Below are positions 25,104 through 35,142 of a stretch of DNA of 64,000 nt, piece by piece. The stretch is taken from positions 5,146,001-5,210,000 of the forward strand of contig NZ_CP007044.2 in the NCBI RefSeq assembly GCF_000520015.2, written 5' to 3'. The position numbers and the translations under genes are program-made. Position 1 is the first letter of the stretch; every line of letters starts with the position of its first letter. Below the pieces are notes generated by a model. It worked only from the letters and a program-made list of their open reading frames with translations, was not told where the DNA came from and searched no databases. This DNA is from Chania multitudinisentens RB-25. Lineage in GTDB: Bacteria > Pseudomonadota > Gammaproteobacteria > Enterobacterales > Enterobacteriaceae.

Positions 25104-26024
25104 TTAGTCAGCCAACGCCAGAATTCCCGCCACCAACTGCGAGAAAGTAAGCCCCGACTGGCGCCCAGCCATCGGCACCAGGCTGTGGCTGGTCATACCC
25201 GGCGAGGTATTCACCTCCAACAGATAGAAGCTTCCATCGCTGCCTTGCATCACGTCAACCCGCCCCCAGCCGCTGCAATCCAACCCGCGATAAGCATGCA
25301 ACGCCAGTGCAGCCAATGCGGTTTCTTGTTGCGCATTCAAACCACTTGGGCAGAAATATTGCGTATCATCGGCAATATATTTCGCCTGATAGTCGTAAAA
25401 CACCCCGGCCGGTTGGATGCGGATAGAGGGCAACACCCGATCACCCACAATGGCCACGGTGTATTCAGGGCCACTCAGCCATGTTTCCACCAGTACATCG
25501 TTGTCATGACGGAAAGCCTCTTCCAACGCGCTTTCAAGGGCGCTGTTTTCAGTCACTTTACTCATACCAACGCTGGAACCTTCACGGCTGGGCTTAACGA
25601 TCAGCGGCAAGCCCAACGCAGCCACCGAGGCAAGCAGGCTTTCCCGCTCTTTGCCAAAGTATTGCTCACGGCTTAATGCCACATAGGGCGCTATCGGCAG
25701 CCCCATAGACTGCCACACCATCTTGGTGCGCCATTTATCCATGCTCAATGCCGATGCCATCACGCCGCTGCCGGTATAAGGCAGTTGCAGAAATTCCAGC
25801 AGCCCCTGCAACGTACCGTCTTCGCCACCACGGCCATGCAGCGCGATGAACACCTTGGTAAATCCCTGTTCTTTCAATTGAGCCACCGGGAAATCCCGGG
25901 TATCAATAGGATAGGCATCAATACCGGCTTCTCTCAACCCGGCCAGCACCGCCGCACCGGATTGCAGCGACACTTCTCGTTCTGCGGAGGTTCCCCCCAG
26001 CAACACAGCAACTTTATCAGCCAT
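25104..26024 (-). CDS. ddlB: D-alanine--D-alanine ligase B
   Basis: DdlB joins two D-alanines with ATP for the peptidoglycan stem peptide. The product has 306 residues, as in E. coli. ATP-grasp features: VFIALHGRGGEDGTLQGLLEFL near 57-77, the glycine-rich VKPSREGSSVGMSKV near 144, and LLEVNTSPGMTSHSLVPMA near 268 with the Mg-binding Glu and Asn. Overlaps the murC stop by eight bases. Confidence 0.98.
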   Translation of the reverse strand: MADKVAVLLGGTSAEREVSLQSGAAVLAGLREAGIDAYPIDTRDFPVAQLKEQGFTKVFIALHGRGGEDGTLQGLLEFLQLPYTGSGVMASALSMDKWRTKMVWQSMGLPIAPYVALSREQYFGKERESLLASVAALGLPLIVKPSREGSSVGMSKVTENSALESALEEAFRHDNDVLVETWLSGPEYTVAIVGDRVLPSIRIQPAGVFYDYQAKYIADDTQYFCPSGLNAQQETALAALALHAYRGLDCSGWGRVDVMQGSDGSFYLLEVNTSPGMTSHSLVPMAGRQSGLTFSQLVAGILALAD

Positions 26025-27492
26025 GCTGCTCCTCCTCTTTGTTCTGTGGCTGCAACTTGCACTCAGCCAGTTTGCGCGCGATTTTACCGACGTTACCCGC
26101 CCCTTGCACCAAGATCAGATCGTCGCCCTGTAACAACTGCGCCAAGATTTCCGGCATAGTTTCCACATCAGCGACCAAAATCGGGTCCAGCTTGCCACGG
26201 TTGCGGATAGTACGGCACAGCGAACGGCTGTCAGCTCCTGGGATGGGCGCTTCCCCCGCCGGGTAGACATCCAGCATCAGCAGCACATCGACCTGCGACA
26301 GCACATGAGCAAAATCATCGTACAAATCGCGGGTACGAGTGAAACGATGCGGCTGGAAAATCATCACCAAACGTTTGCTCGGCCAGCCAGCACGTGCAGC
26401 TTTGATGGTTGCATCCACTTCGGTCGGATGGTGGCCGTAGTCATCCACCAGCATCGCACTGCCTTGTTTGCCGTTAACCACCGCCAACGGGAAATCACCA
26501 AGGAAGTCAAAACGCCGGCCTGTGCCTTGAAAACCCGCCAGCGCACGCAGGATCGCTTCATCGGCAATAGCTTCTTCTGTGGCTACCGCGATCGCTGCGG
26601 CGGCGTTTAAGGCATTATGGCGGCCCGGTGCATTCAGGGTTACCGTCAGCAACGGCTTATCCTGGCGGATCAGGGTAAAGTGCCCTTGCGGCCCTATCTG
26701 ACGATAATTCTCTATACGGATATCGGCATCTTCACTGAAGCCATAAGTGGTGATATGGCGGCCTACGCGCGGCAATAATTCACGCACCACCGGATCGTCA
26801 ATACACATTACCGCACGGCCATAAAACGGCAGGTTGTGCAGGAAAGTGATAAACGTCTGTTTCAGGTTCTCGAAGTCGCCCTGGTAGGTATCCATATGGT
26901 CGGCTTCAATATTGGTGACAATCGCCACCATCGGTTGCAAATGTAGAAACGATGCATCGCTTTCATCAGCTTCCGCAATCAAATAACGGCTGGAACCCAA
27001 ACGCGCGTGCGTTCCTGCGGCCTTCACCAACCCGCCATTGACGAATGTCGGGTCCAAACCGGCTTCTGCATAAATGCTGGACACCATCGCAGTGGTGGTC
27101 GTTTTACCGTGCGTACCAGCAATGGCGATGCCATGGCGGTAGCGCATCAATTCAGCCAGCATCTCTGCACGTTGGATCACCGGAATACGTGCTTCACGAG
27201 CAGCAACGATTTCCGGGTTGTTTGCCGGAATCGCGCTGGACACCACCACCACGCTGGCATCCAGCACATTTTCAGGGCGGTGGTGAAAATAAATCGTTGC
27301 CCCAAGCTCGCTCAACTGTTGAGTTACCGGATTCGGTGCCAAATCGGAACCGCTGATCTGATAACCTTCGTTAGCCAACACCTCGGCGATCCCCCCCATG
27401 CCAGCACCACCGATGCCAACAAAGTGGATGTGCCGGACGCGTCGCATCTCAGGCACGAAAGTACGTAGTTTCGCCAATTGTTGTGTATTCAT
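26017..27492 (-). CDS. murC: UDP-N-acetylmuramate--L-alanine ligase
   Basis: MurC adds L-alanine to UDP-MurNAc, the first amino acid step of peptidoglycan precursor synthesis. The product has 491 residues, as in E. coli. Dinucleotide-like GIGGAGMGGIAEVL near 25; ATP loop IAGTHGKTTTTAMV near 123; GFQGTGRRFDFLG near 320; DDYGHHPTEV near 345. The ATG at 27492 gives the E. coli-like MNTQQLAKLR; a GTG directly upstream adds one residue. A 135-bp gap holding a repeat remnant separates it from murG. Confidence 0.98.
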   Translation of the reverse strand: MNTQQLAKLRTFVPEMRRVRHIHFVGIGGAGMGGIAEVLANEGYQISGSDLAPNPVTQQLSELGATIYFHHRPENVLDASVVVVSSAIPANNPEIVAAREARIPVIQRAEMLAELMRYRHGIAIAGTHGKTTTTAMVSSIYAEAGLDPTFVNGGLVKAAGTHARLGSSRYLIAEADESDASFLHLQPMVAIVTNIEADHMDTYQGDFENLKQTFITFLHNLPFYGRAVMCIDDPVVRELLPRVGRHITTYGFSEDADIRIENYRQIGPQGHFTLIRQDKPLLTVTLNAPGRHNALNAAAAIAVATEEAIADEAILRALAGFQGTGRRFDFLGDFPLAVVNGKQGSAMLVDDYGHHPTEVDATIKAARAGWPSKRLVMIFQPHRFTRTRDLYDDFAHVLSQVDVLLMLDVYPAGEAPIPGADSRSLCRTIRNRGKLDPILVADVETMPEILAQLLQGDDLILVQGAGNVGKIARKLAECKLQPQNKEEEQHG

Positions 27493-27578
27493 CACTCTCT
27501 CTATCTGGGTTCAGTTTGCGAACCCGCAGTACTTGATTCTTTATCTGGCCCGGTAAACCGAGCCCTGCATTACACCTG

Positions 27579-27630
27579 TCATACTTCAAGTTGCAGATGT
27601 GTTGACTGCGCTCAAATTATGTAAGGTATA
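27579..27630. repeat. Shortened copy of a dispersed intergenic repeat
   Basis: TCATACTTCAAGTTGCAGAT followed by GTGTTGACTGCGCTC and then AAATTATGTAAGGTATA. I remember a longer element of this type in Serratia, Yersinia and related genomes, with these two ends around a longer middle; here the middle is deleted. It lies between murC and murG and touches the murG stop. Confidence 0.6.
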
Positions 27631-27631
27631 T

Positions 27632-28696
27632 CTATCTGGCAACGCGCACGATCTCCGCCGCCACTCGTTCTGTTGCATCCGGGATCGCCACCGCACACGC
27701 CTTTTCGGCCATTGCCAATAACGTTGTGCGATCCCAACTCGCCAACAGTTCAGCCAGCACATCTGCGGTAAACTGGGGCTGCTCAATAATTTTCGCCGCA
27801 CCCGCAGTTTCCAGCGGGTGAGCATTCCAGTATTGTTGGCGATCTTTATGCTGGAAAGGCACGAAGATGGCCGGTAAACCAGCCGCAGCAACTTCACTAA
27901 CGGTCAACGCCCCGGAACGGCACACCACCAAGTCAGCCCAGGCATAAGCAGCCGCCATGTCATCAATAAACTCCGTCACTTTATGCTGGGTCTGCCCTAC
28001 CCTCTCGTAGTCGTGCAGCACCGTTGCCAGCGCGCCTTTACCTACCTGATGCCAGAGAGTAATTTTATCGCCCAACAACGCTGCGGCTTCTGGAACTGTC
28101 TGATTCAGCACTCGTGCACCCTGGCTGCCACCAATAACCAGCACCCGCACAGCCCCTTCACGCCCAGCCAAACGCTCTGATGGCAACGGTAACGCCAACA
28201 CATCGGTACGCACCGGGTTGCCGACGACGTCCGCATGCGGGAACGCCCCGGGGAACGCCTGCAACACTTTTTTCGCTATCCGCGACAACCAGCGATTAGT
28301 TAAACCGGCAATGCCGTTCTGCTCATGCAGCACCACCGGAATACCGCACAACCAGGCGGCTAAACCACCGGGGCCGGAAACATAACCGCCCATTCCCAGC
28401 ACCACATCAGGCTGATAACTACGCATAATCGCTTTGGCCTGACGCACCGCACGCCAGATACGTAACGGTGCGGTCAACTGGGCCTTGATTCCTTTGCCGC
28501 GCAAACCGGAGATACGGATAAAATCAATCTCGATACCGTGCTTGGGTACCAGATCGGCCTCCATGCGGTCGGCTGTTCCGAGCCAGCGCACCTGCCAGCC
28601 CTGCGCCATCAGATGATGTGCGACTGCCAGCCCTGGGAACACATGCCCGCCGGTACCGCCTGCCATCACCATTAAACGCTTCGCTTTACCGCTCAT
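27632..28696 (-). CDS. murG: Lipid II synthase MurG (N-acetylglucosaminyltransferase)
   Basis: MurG transfers GlcNAc from UDP-GlcNAc to lipid I at the inner face of the membrane. The product has 354 residues (E. coli 355). G loop 1 VMAGGTGGHVFPGLAVA near 10-26; G loop 2 GMGGYVSGPGGLAAWL near 103; G loop 3 VIGGSQGARVLNQTVPE near 188; the UDP site CRSGALTVSEVAAAGLPAIF near 263 and PFQHKDRQQYWNA near 285. Three bases separate it from ftsW. Confidence 0.97.
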   Translation of the reverse strand: MSGKAKRLMVMAGGTGGHVFPGLAVAHHLMAQGWQVRWLGTADRMEADLVPKHGIEIDFIRISGLRGKGIKAQLTAPLRIWRAVRQAKAIMRSYQPDVVLGMGGYVSGPGGLAAWLCGIPVVLHEQNGIAGLTNRWLSRIAKKVLQAFPGAFPHADVVGNPVRTDVLALPLPSERLAGREGAVRVLVIGGSQGARVLNQTVPEAAALLGDKITLWHQVGKGALATVLHDYERVGQTQHKVTEFIDDMAAAYAWADLVVCRSGALTVSEVAAAGLPAIFVPFQHKDRQQYWNAHPLETAGAAKIIEQPQFTADVLAELLASWDRTTLLAMAEKACAVAIPDATERVAAEIVRVAR

Positions 28697-28699
28697 CCG

Positions 28700-29902
28700 T
28701 TACCTCTTCACAAACGCCTGCGCTTTGGTCAGGCGCGTTTCATAATCAATACGCAGCAGCAACACAATCGCCGTTGACATAATTATCAGGCTTGAACCAC
28801 CGTAGCTGATCAGCGGTAACGTCAGCCCTTTGGTCGGCAGCATACCCGCCGCCGCACCAACGTTAACCAACGCCTGGAAGCTAAACCAGATACCAATTGA
28901 GCACGCCAGAAAACCGGAGAACCGCTGATCGATCTCCAGCGCACGGCGGCCAATCGACATCGCGCGAAAAGCGACGAAGAATACCATTAACAAGGCGAAA
29001 ACCACACCGATATAGCCTAATTCCTCGCCTAAAATCGCGAAGATGAAGTCAGTATGCGCTTCCGGTAAATACTCCAGTTTCTGCACTGAGTTACCTAAGC
29101 CTTGCCCCCAGAGTTCACCGCGGCCAAACGCCATCAGCGACTGGGTTAACTGATAACCACTGCCGAACGGATCGGCCCATGGATTCCAAAACGAGGTGAC
29201 ACGGCGCATACGGTAAGGTTCAGCAACCACCAATAACCCCACGGCAAACGCACCTGAACCGATAATCGCCAGGAACTGCCACATTTTTGCCCCGGCCAGG
29301 AATAGCATGGCCAGCGTAGTGATAAACAGCACTATCACCGACCCCAAATCCGGTTGCGCCAGCAGCAGCACCGCCAACACCACCATCACGCTCATCGGTT
29401 TACAGAAGCCCCAGAAGTTAGTGCGCACTTCGTCAACCTTACGCACCAGATAGCTTGACAGATAACAAAACAGCGCCAATTTGGAGAGTTCAGCGGGCTG
29501 AATACGCAGCGGGCCAAGCGAGATCCAGCGCGATGCGCCATTTACCGAACTGCCAATCACCAGGACGATCAACAACAAAACTATCGATAGCAGCAGCATA
29601 ACGTTGCTGTAACGCTGCCACACTTCCATTGGGATACGTAGCGTGACCAACGACAGGCCGAATGCCAGCCCAAGATAAAGGGCGTCACGTTTGGCAAACA
29701 GGAACGGATCTTCTGCCAGACGTTGGCCGATCGGCATTGAAGCCGATGTCACCATCACAAAACCGATCACTGCCAGACCCAAGGTCAACCACAACAGGGT
29801 ACGGTCATACAGCACCATATTGACCGCATCGCTTTCACGCGATCCCATCACCCAGTCTTTCAGTTTGCTGGTTAGACCAAACGCCGGCGCCCGTAGTCTC
29901 AT
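28700..29902 (-). CDS. ftsW: Septal peptidoglycan polymerase FtsW
   Basis: FtsW is a SEDS-family glycosyltransferase that polymerises lipid II at the septum together with FtsI. The product has 400 residues (E. coli 414) with about ten membrane segments. SEDS signature elements: the catalytic Asp in GLGNSVQKLEYLPEAHTDFIFAILGEELG near 270-300, and TKGLTLPLISYGGSSLI near 355. It overlaps the murD stop by four bases. The cytoplasmic N-terminus is about 25 residues (LTSKLKDWVMGSRES). Confidence 0.96.
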   Translation of the reverse strand: MRLRAPAFGLTSKLKDWVMGSRESDAVNMVLYDRTLLWLTLGLAVIGFVMVTSASMPIGQRLAEDPFLFAKRDALYLGLAFGLSLVTLRIPMEVWQRYSNVMLLLSIVLLLIVLVIGSSVNGASRWISLGPLRIQPAELSKLALFCYLSSYLVRKVDEVRTNFWGFCKPMSVMVVLAVLLLAQPDLGSVIVLFITTLAMLFLAGAKMWQFLAIIGSGAFAVGLLVVAEPYRMRRVTSFWNPWADPFGSGYQLTQSLMAFGRGELWGQGLGNSVQKLEYLPEAHTDFIFAILGEELGYIGVVFALLMVFFVAFRAMSIGRRALEIDQRFSGFLACSIGIWFSFQALVNVGAAAGMLPTKGLTLPLISYGGSSLIIMSTAIVLLLRIDYETRLTKAQAFVKR

Positions 29903-31218
29903 CCGCCAAGCTCCTTTGCCAGACGAGCAAACTCGTTGCCACGCTCTTCAAAATTACGGAACTGATCCAGGCTGGCACAGGCCGGTGACAACAGCACCAT
30001 ATCGCCCATTTCCACATGGCTGGCGATAATTTGCATCGCCTGTTCCATGGTTTCAGTCAAAATGGCGATCTCCGGGCGCAACGCTGCCAGCTGAGCACCA
30101 TCGCGACCAAAGCAGTACAGGCGCACCTTCTCACCCTGTAGATAACGCGCCAGCGTTGAGAAATCGGCAGATTTACCGTCGCCACCCAGCAACAGGTGCA
30201 GTGTTCCTTCAACGTGCAGGCCGTTCAACGCCGCTTCTGTGCTGCCAACGTTGGTAGCTTTGGAATCATTAATCCAGCGCACGCCATGGTGTTCCCACAC
30301 TAATTGGAAACGGTGTTCCAGGCCGCTAAAAGTGGTCAGCGCTTTCAGACTGGAAGAACGTGGCAATTTAACCGCATCCGCCAACGCTAAAGCAGCCAGC
30401 GCGTTGGTATAGTTATGGCGGCCAGTGAGCTTCATCTCGCGGGTGTTTAAAACTTTCTCACCGCGGGCTCGCAGCCAGATTTCACCTTGCTGGTGGTTGA
30501 GATGATAATCCCCCACGTCAACACCGAAGCTAATGCAACGCTCATCGGCGCCACGCACCGGCATCGTCAACGCATCATCGGCATTCACCACGCACCAGCT
30601 GGCATTTTCATAGATGCGCAATTTGGCAGCACGATACTGCTGCAAGCCAAACGGATAGCGATCCATATGATCTTCAGTCACATTCAGGATGGTGGCTGCG
30701 GTAGCACGCAGGCTTTGGGTCGTTTCCAGTTGGAAACTGGACAGCTCCAGGACATAAAGCTGGCATTCCTGGCGCAGTAAACTGAGCGCAGGCAGGCCGA
30801 GATTCCCCCCAACCCCCACCACCCAACCGGCAGCTTTTGCCATTTCACCCACCAGCGTGGTAACCGTGCTTTTGCCGTTGGAACCGGTGATCGCCACGAT
30901 TGGAGCCTGAGCCTCACGGCAAAACAGTTCGACATCGCCAACGATTTCCACTCCAACATCCGCCGCCGCGCTCAAAGACGGTGACGCCAAAGCGACACCG
31001 GGGCTGGCAACGATCAAATCCGCCGCCAGCAGCCAATCCTGATTCAGGTCACCCAGATGCCGCTCAACGCTCTCAGGTAACTTGTCCAACCCTGGTGGAG
31101 AAATACGGGTATCCATCACGCGTGGTGTAACACCGCGCGCTAAAAAGAAATCAACACAGGACAAACCGGTAAGGCCTAACCCGATAATGACCACTTTTTT
31201 ACCCCGATAATCCACCAT
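29899..31218 (-). CDS. murD: UDP-N-acetylmuramoyl-L-alanine--D-glutamate ligase
   Basis: MurD adds D-glutamate to UDP-MurNAc-L-Ala. The product has 439 residues (E. coli 438). N-terminal VVIIGLGLTGLSCVDFFLARG; ATP loop AITGSNGKSTVTTLVGEMAKA near 110; NVTEDHMDRYPFG near 180; HNYTNALAALALADA near 267. Two adjacent ATGs occur; the second (31218) aligns with E. coli MADYQGK as MVDYRGK, while the first overlaps the mraY stop (TAATG). The much longer open frame upstream runs into mraY and is rejected. Confidence 0.97.
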   Translation of the reverse strand: MVDYRGKKVVIIGLGLTGLSCVDFFLARGVTPRVMDTRISPPGLDKLPESVERHLGDLNQDWLLAADLIVASPGVALASPSLSAAADVGVEIVGDVELFCREAQAPIVAITGSNGKSTVTTLVGEMAKAAGWVVGVGGNLGLPALSLLRQECQLYVLELSSFQLETTQSLRATAATILNVTEDHMDRYPFGLQQYRAAKLRIYENASWCVVNADDALTMPVRGADERCISFGVDVGDYHLNHQQGEIWLRARGEKVLNTREMKLTGRHNYTNALAALALADAVKLPRSSSLKALTTFSGLEHRFQLVWEHHGVRWINDSKATNVGSTEAALNGLHVEGTLHLLLGGDGKSADFSTLARYLQGEKVRLYCFGRDGAQLAALRPEIAILTETMEQAMQIIASHVEMGDMVLLSPACASLDQFRNFEERGNEFARLAKELGG

Positions 31219-31220
31219 CA

Positions 31221-32303
31221 TTAGCGCACCTTCAGCGTTGCCAGGCCGATCAGCACCAGCATCAGCGAGATAATCCAGAAACGCACGATCACACGTGGCT
31301 CTGGCCAACCTTTCAATTCATAGTGGTGGTGAATCGGCGCCATGCGGAAAATACGTTGCCCGCGCAGCTTGAACGATCCCACCTGGAGGATTACCGACAG
31401 AGTTTCAACCACAAACACACCGCCCATAATCACCAGCAAAAACTCCTGGCGCAGCAGCACAGCGATGGTTCCCAGTGCTCCCCCTAACGCCAGCGAGCCC
31501 ACATCGCCCATAAACACTTGGGCTGGGTAAGTGTTAAACCACAAGAAGCCCAAACCAGCACCGACGATCGCGGTACACACCACCACCAATTCACCCGCGT
31601 GGCGCAGGTAAGGAATGTGCAGATAGCTGGCAAAGTTCGTATTACCGGTGGCCCAGGCAACCAACGCAAAACCCGCAGCCACAAAAACGGTGGGCATAAT
31701 CGCCAGGCCATCCAACCCATCGGTCAGGTTCACCGCATTGCTGGTACCGACAATGACAAAATAAGCCAGCAGCACATACAGCAGGCCAAGCTGCGGCATG
31801 ATGTCCTTGAAAAACGGCACCACCAGCTCGGTGGCTGGCGTGTCTTTTCCGATGGCATACATGAAAAAAGCGGCAATCAGCGCTATCACCGATTGCCAGA
31901 AATACTTCCAGCGAGCAATCAACCCGCGGGTATCCTTGCGCACCACTTTGCGATAGTCATCAACAAAGCCCACAATGCCGTAGCCCACCAGCACGAACAA
32001 CACGCACCATACATACGGGTTAGAGGGATAGGCCCACATCAGCACTGAGATGGTGATGGAGGTCAGGATCATAATGCCGCCCATGGTCGGCGTGCCGCGC
32101 TTGCTGAAATGCGATTCCGGCCCGTCGTTACGCACCACTTGGCCAAAAGACATTTCCTGCAAGCGTTTGATCACCCTTGGCCCCATCCACAAAGAGATAA
32201 ACAGCGCGGTCAGCAGGCTGACGATGGCCCTGAACGTCAGGTAGGAAAAAACATTAAAGCCTGAGTGATATTTAACTAAATGCTCGGCTAGCCAAACTAA
32301 CAT
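31221..32303 (-). CDS. mraY: Phospho-MurNAc-pentapeptide transferase MraY
   Basis: MraY makes lipid I by transferring phospho-MurNAc-pentapeptide to undecaprenyl phosphate. The product has 360 residues, as in E. coli, with ten membrane segments. Catalytic acidic motifs: GFVDDYRKV near 113, NAVNLTDGLDGLA near 187 and FLWFNTYPAQVFMGDVGSLALG near 257-278. The histidine motif PIHHHYELKGWPE lies near 323. It overlaps the murF stop by seven bases. Confidence 0.98.
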   Translation of the reverse strand: MLVWLAEHLVKYHSGFNVFSYLTFRAIVSLLTALFISLWMGPRVIKRLQEMSFGQVVRNDGPESHFSKRGTPTMGGIMILTSITISVLMWAYPSNPYVWCVLFVLVGYGIVGFVDDYRKVVRKDTRGLIARWKYFWQSVIALIAAFFMYAIGKDTPATELVVPFFKDIMPQLGLLYVLLAYFVIVGTSNAVNLTDGLDGLAIMPTVFVAAGFALVAWATGNTNFASYLHIPYLRHAGELVVVCTAIVGAGLGFLWFNTYPAQVFMGDVGSLALGGALGTIAVLLRQEFLLVIMGGVFVVETLSVILQVGSFKLRGQRIFRMAPIHHHYELKGWPEPRVIVRFWIISLMLVLIGLATLKVR

Positions 32304-33658
32304 GGTGCTTTCTCCTGTAACGCGCGTACTACCTGCTCCATTGCGGCACTACGTGAACCTTTGATTAACACGGTAACTACCGCATGTTCCGACAGTAATT
32401 CCGCCACGCGCGCGATCACTGCTGTTTTATCCTGATAATGCTCACCGTTACCGGCTGCCGAACTCAGCCCTTGGCTAAGCAGGCCAACGCTGATCACTTT
32501 ATCAATGCCCGCCTGATGGGCCGCTTCCCCCACCTGGCGGTGGCATTCTTCTGCCTCTGCACCCAGTTCAGCCATATCGCCAACGACCATCACCCGGTAA
32601 CCCGGCATCTCTGCCAGCACCCGTGCAGCCGCAATCATAGAGCCGACGTTGGCGTTATAGCTGTCATCCAGCAGGAGTTTGCCTTCTGCCAACGCGACCG
32701 GGAATAAACGCCCTGGCACCGCTTGCAGTTGTTGTAGCCCTTTCCGCACCGCTTCCAGAGTCGCACCCACGGACATCGCCAAGGCCGTTGCCGCCAGAGC
32801 ATTAGCTACATTATGGCGGCCCGGCAATGGCAGCTCGATCGCCACCGAGCCAAATGGGCTGTGCAAAGTAAACTGCGTCCCCTTGCCATTCACTTGGATA
32901 TCACGGGCAAAAAAATCTACGGATTCCGCCGCCTGCGGTGAGAAACGCCACACTTTCTTACCCTGCAATTGAACCTGCCAATGCGGCCAATCATTATTAT
33001 CAGCGTTAATGATCGCCACGCCATCAGCAGGTAACCCGGCAAATATTTCACCTTTCGCCTGAGCCACTCCAGCCAGAGAACCGAAACCTTCCAGATGCGC
33101 TGCCGCCAGATTATTCACCAGCGCGCTCTGTGGCTGAACCAAGGCGGTGGTATAGGCGATCTCACCAATATGGTTAGCCCCCAGTTCAACCACGGCAAAA
33201 TCATGCTGCGGCTGCAAACGTAGCAACGTCAGTGGAACGCCAATATCATTATTAAAATTACCGGCGGTATACAGCACATTCCCGCACTCACGCAGAATGG
33301 CAGCGGCCATTTCTTTCACCGACGTTTTGCCCGATGAACCGGTCAGTGCGACCACTTTGGCCGGAACTTGCTGGCGTACCCAGGCAGCAAACTGCCCCAG
33401 CGCCAGCCGGGTATCTTTCACTAGCAGTTGCGGTATATCTATCAATAAGCGCTTACTTACCAACAAAGCGCCGGCACCTGCGGCGACAGCCTCGGGTGCA
33501 AAGTCGTGAGCATCGAAACGCTCCCCTTTCAACGCCACAAACAGGCAACCGGCGGTCACTTGGCGGGTATCCGTTGTTACTTCGGTGATTTGGCCATCGG
33601 CACCCACCAAATCGGCACCGAGTATTTCGGCCAGAGTTTTGAGGGTGACAGGGATCAT
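32297..33658 (-). CDS. murF: UDP-MurNAc-tripeptide--D-alanyl-D-alanine ligase
   Basis: MurF adds the D-Ala-D-Ala made by DdlB and completes the pentapeptide. The product has 453 residues (E. coli 452). ATP loop ALTGSSGKTSVKEMAAAIL near 105; GNFNNDIGVPLTLL near 130; GRHNVANALAATALAMSVG near 275; LLDDSYNANVGSM near 325; ELGAEAEECHRQVGE near 365. It overlaps both murE and mraY by a few bases. Confidence 0.98.
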   Translation of the reverse strand: MIPVTLKTLAEILGADLVGADGQITEVTTDTRQVTAGCLFVALKGERFDAHDFAPEAVAAGAGALLVSKRLLIDIPQLLVKDTRLALGQFAAWVRQQVPAKVVALTGSSGKTSVKEMAAAILRECGNVLYTAGNFNNDIGVPLTLLRLQPQHDFAVVELGANHIGEIAYTTALVQPQSALVNNLAAAHLEGFGSLAGVAQAKGEIFAGLPADGVAIINADNNDWPHWQVQLQGKKVWRFSPQAAESVDFFARDIQVNGKGTQFTLHSPFGSVAIELPLPGRHNVANALAATALAMSVGATLEAVRKGLQQLQAVPGRLFPVALAEGKLLLDDSYNANVGSMIAAARVLAEMPGYRVMVVGDMAELGAEAEECHRQVGEAAHQAGIDKVISVGLLSQGLSSAAGNGEHYQDKTAVIARVAELLSEHAVVTVLIKGSRSAAMEQVVRALQEKAPC

Positions 33659-35142
33659 GCTAACACCCCCAGCAGACGTGCGACGGTGGTACGATCGGAG
33701 TAATCCAGACGACGATTACCCACCACTTGGTAATCCTCATGGCCTTTGCCCGCCACCAGAATCACATCCTGCTCTTTCGCCTGCATGATGGCGCTGGTTA
33801 CGGCTTCGGCACGCCCATGGATCACCTGCACATGCCCGGCATCCAGCAGCCCGGCCAGAATATCTTTGATAATTGCCTGCGGTTCTTCGGTACGCGGGTT
33901 ATCATCCGTAACCACCACCCGATCGGCGAATTGCTCAGCAATGCCGCCCATCAGTGGGCGCTTACCTTTGTCGCGATCGCCACCACAGCCAAACACACAC
34001 CACAGTTGCCCCTGGCAATGCAGACGTGCGGCCTCCAACGCTTTCTCTAAAGCATCCGGGGTATGAGCATAGTCCACCACCACCGTCGGTTTGCCCTGCG
34101 CATTGAATACTTCCATCCGGCCACACACCGGCTGCAATTGATTGGCAGTTTTCACCAGTTCATCAAACGGATAACCGAGCGACAAGAGGGTTGCCAGCGC
34201 CAACAACAGGTTACTGACGTTGAACGCCCCCATCAGACGGCTTTCTATCTCACCATGGCCCCAGCTTGAGCTGAAATGCAGGGTTGCGCCGTTATCGTGA
34301 TAGCTCACTTCGGTGGCTTTCAACCAACGGCTATGGCCACCGGGCTGCAAATGCCCCTGCATACTCACTGCCACAGCATCCGGCAGTTTTGCCAGCCAGC
34401 GCTGCCCGACGTCATCGTCAGCGTTGATAATGGCCTGCCCAATCTTATGTTCGGCAAACAACAGCCACTTCGCGGCTTCATAACTGGCCATATCGCCATG
34501 ATAATCCAGATGATCGCGGCTCAGGTTGGTGAATACCGCCGCTGCAAACGGTAAAGCGGCGACCCGATGTTGCACTAAGCCATGAGAAGACACTTCCATT
34601 GCAGCAAAAGTGGCCCCCTGTGCAGCTAAATCGTTAAGGATGTGTTGAACATCCACCGCAGAACCGGTGGTATTCTCTGTTGGGCAAACACGATCTAATA
34701 ACCCATTCCCCACCGTTCCCATCACTGCGGCGGTTTCACCCAGCAGTTGGCTCCACTGCGCCAGCAGTTGCGTAGTGGTAGTTTTACCGTTGGTTCCAGT
34801 TACGCCGATCAAACGTAAGCGCTCTGCGGGCTGCTGGTAAAAACGCCCAGCCAGTGCAGAAAGACGTTGACTGAGCTGGCTCAGGTAAATCACTGGCACA
34901 CCGTGCATTTCGCAGATTTTACCGTCCTCTGCCTGGTTTTCAGCCTCGGCGATAACGGCGGCAACCCCTTGTGCGATAGCTTGCGGAATATAACGGCGCC
35001 CATCGGCCTGATGGCCGACAATGGCGACAAACAAATCCCCGGCAGCCGCAATCCGGCTGTCTAATATCATTTCCCGCAGCACACGCTCGGGGGCCATTGG
35101 CACCCACGGAGCGAGTAAATCGCGCAAATTACGATCTGCCAC
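33655..35142 (-). CDS. murE: UDP-MurNAc-L-alanyl-D-glutamate--meso-diaminopimelate ligase
   Basis: MurE adds meso-diaminopimelate. The product has 495 residues, as in E. coli. The start is GTG (VADRNLRDLLAPWVP) behind AGAGGG, overlapping ftsI by 14 bases; the longer open frame upstream lies in ftsI. ATP loop GVTGTNGKTTTTQLLAQW near 112. The DAP-specific DDNPRTEEP lies near 410 (Asn-Pro-Arg contacting DAP), so a Lys-adding enzyme is excluded. Confidence 0.98.
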   Translation of the reverse strand: MADRNLRDLLAPWVPMAPERVLREMILDSRIAAAGDLFVAIVGHQADGRRYIPQAIAQGVAAVIAEAENQAEDGKICEMHGVPVIYLSQLSQRLSALAGRFYQQPAERLRLIGVTGTNGKTTTTQLLAQWSQLLGETAAVMGTVGNGLLDRVCPTENTTGSAVDVQHILNDLAAQGATFAAMEVSSHGLVQHRVAALPFAAAVFTNLSRDHLDYHGDMASYEAAKWLLFAEHKIGQAIINADDDVGQRWLAKLPDAVAVSMQGHLQPGGHSRWLKATEVSYHDNGATLHFSSSWGHGEIESRLMGAFNVSNLLLALATLLSLGYPFDELVKTANQLQPVCGRMEVFNAQGKPTVVVDYAHTPDALEKALEAARLHCQGQLWCVFGCGGDRDKGKRPLMGGIAEQFADRVVVTDDNPRTEEPQAIIKDILAGLLDAGHVQVIHGRAEAVTSAIMQAKEQDVILVAGKGHEDYQVVGNRRLDYSDRTTVARLLGVLA

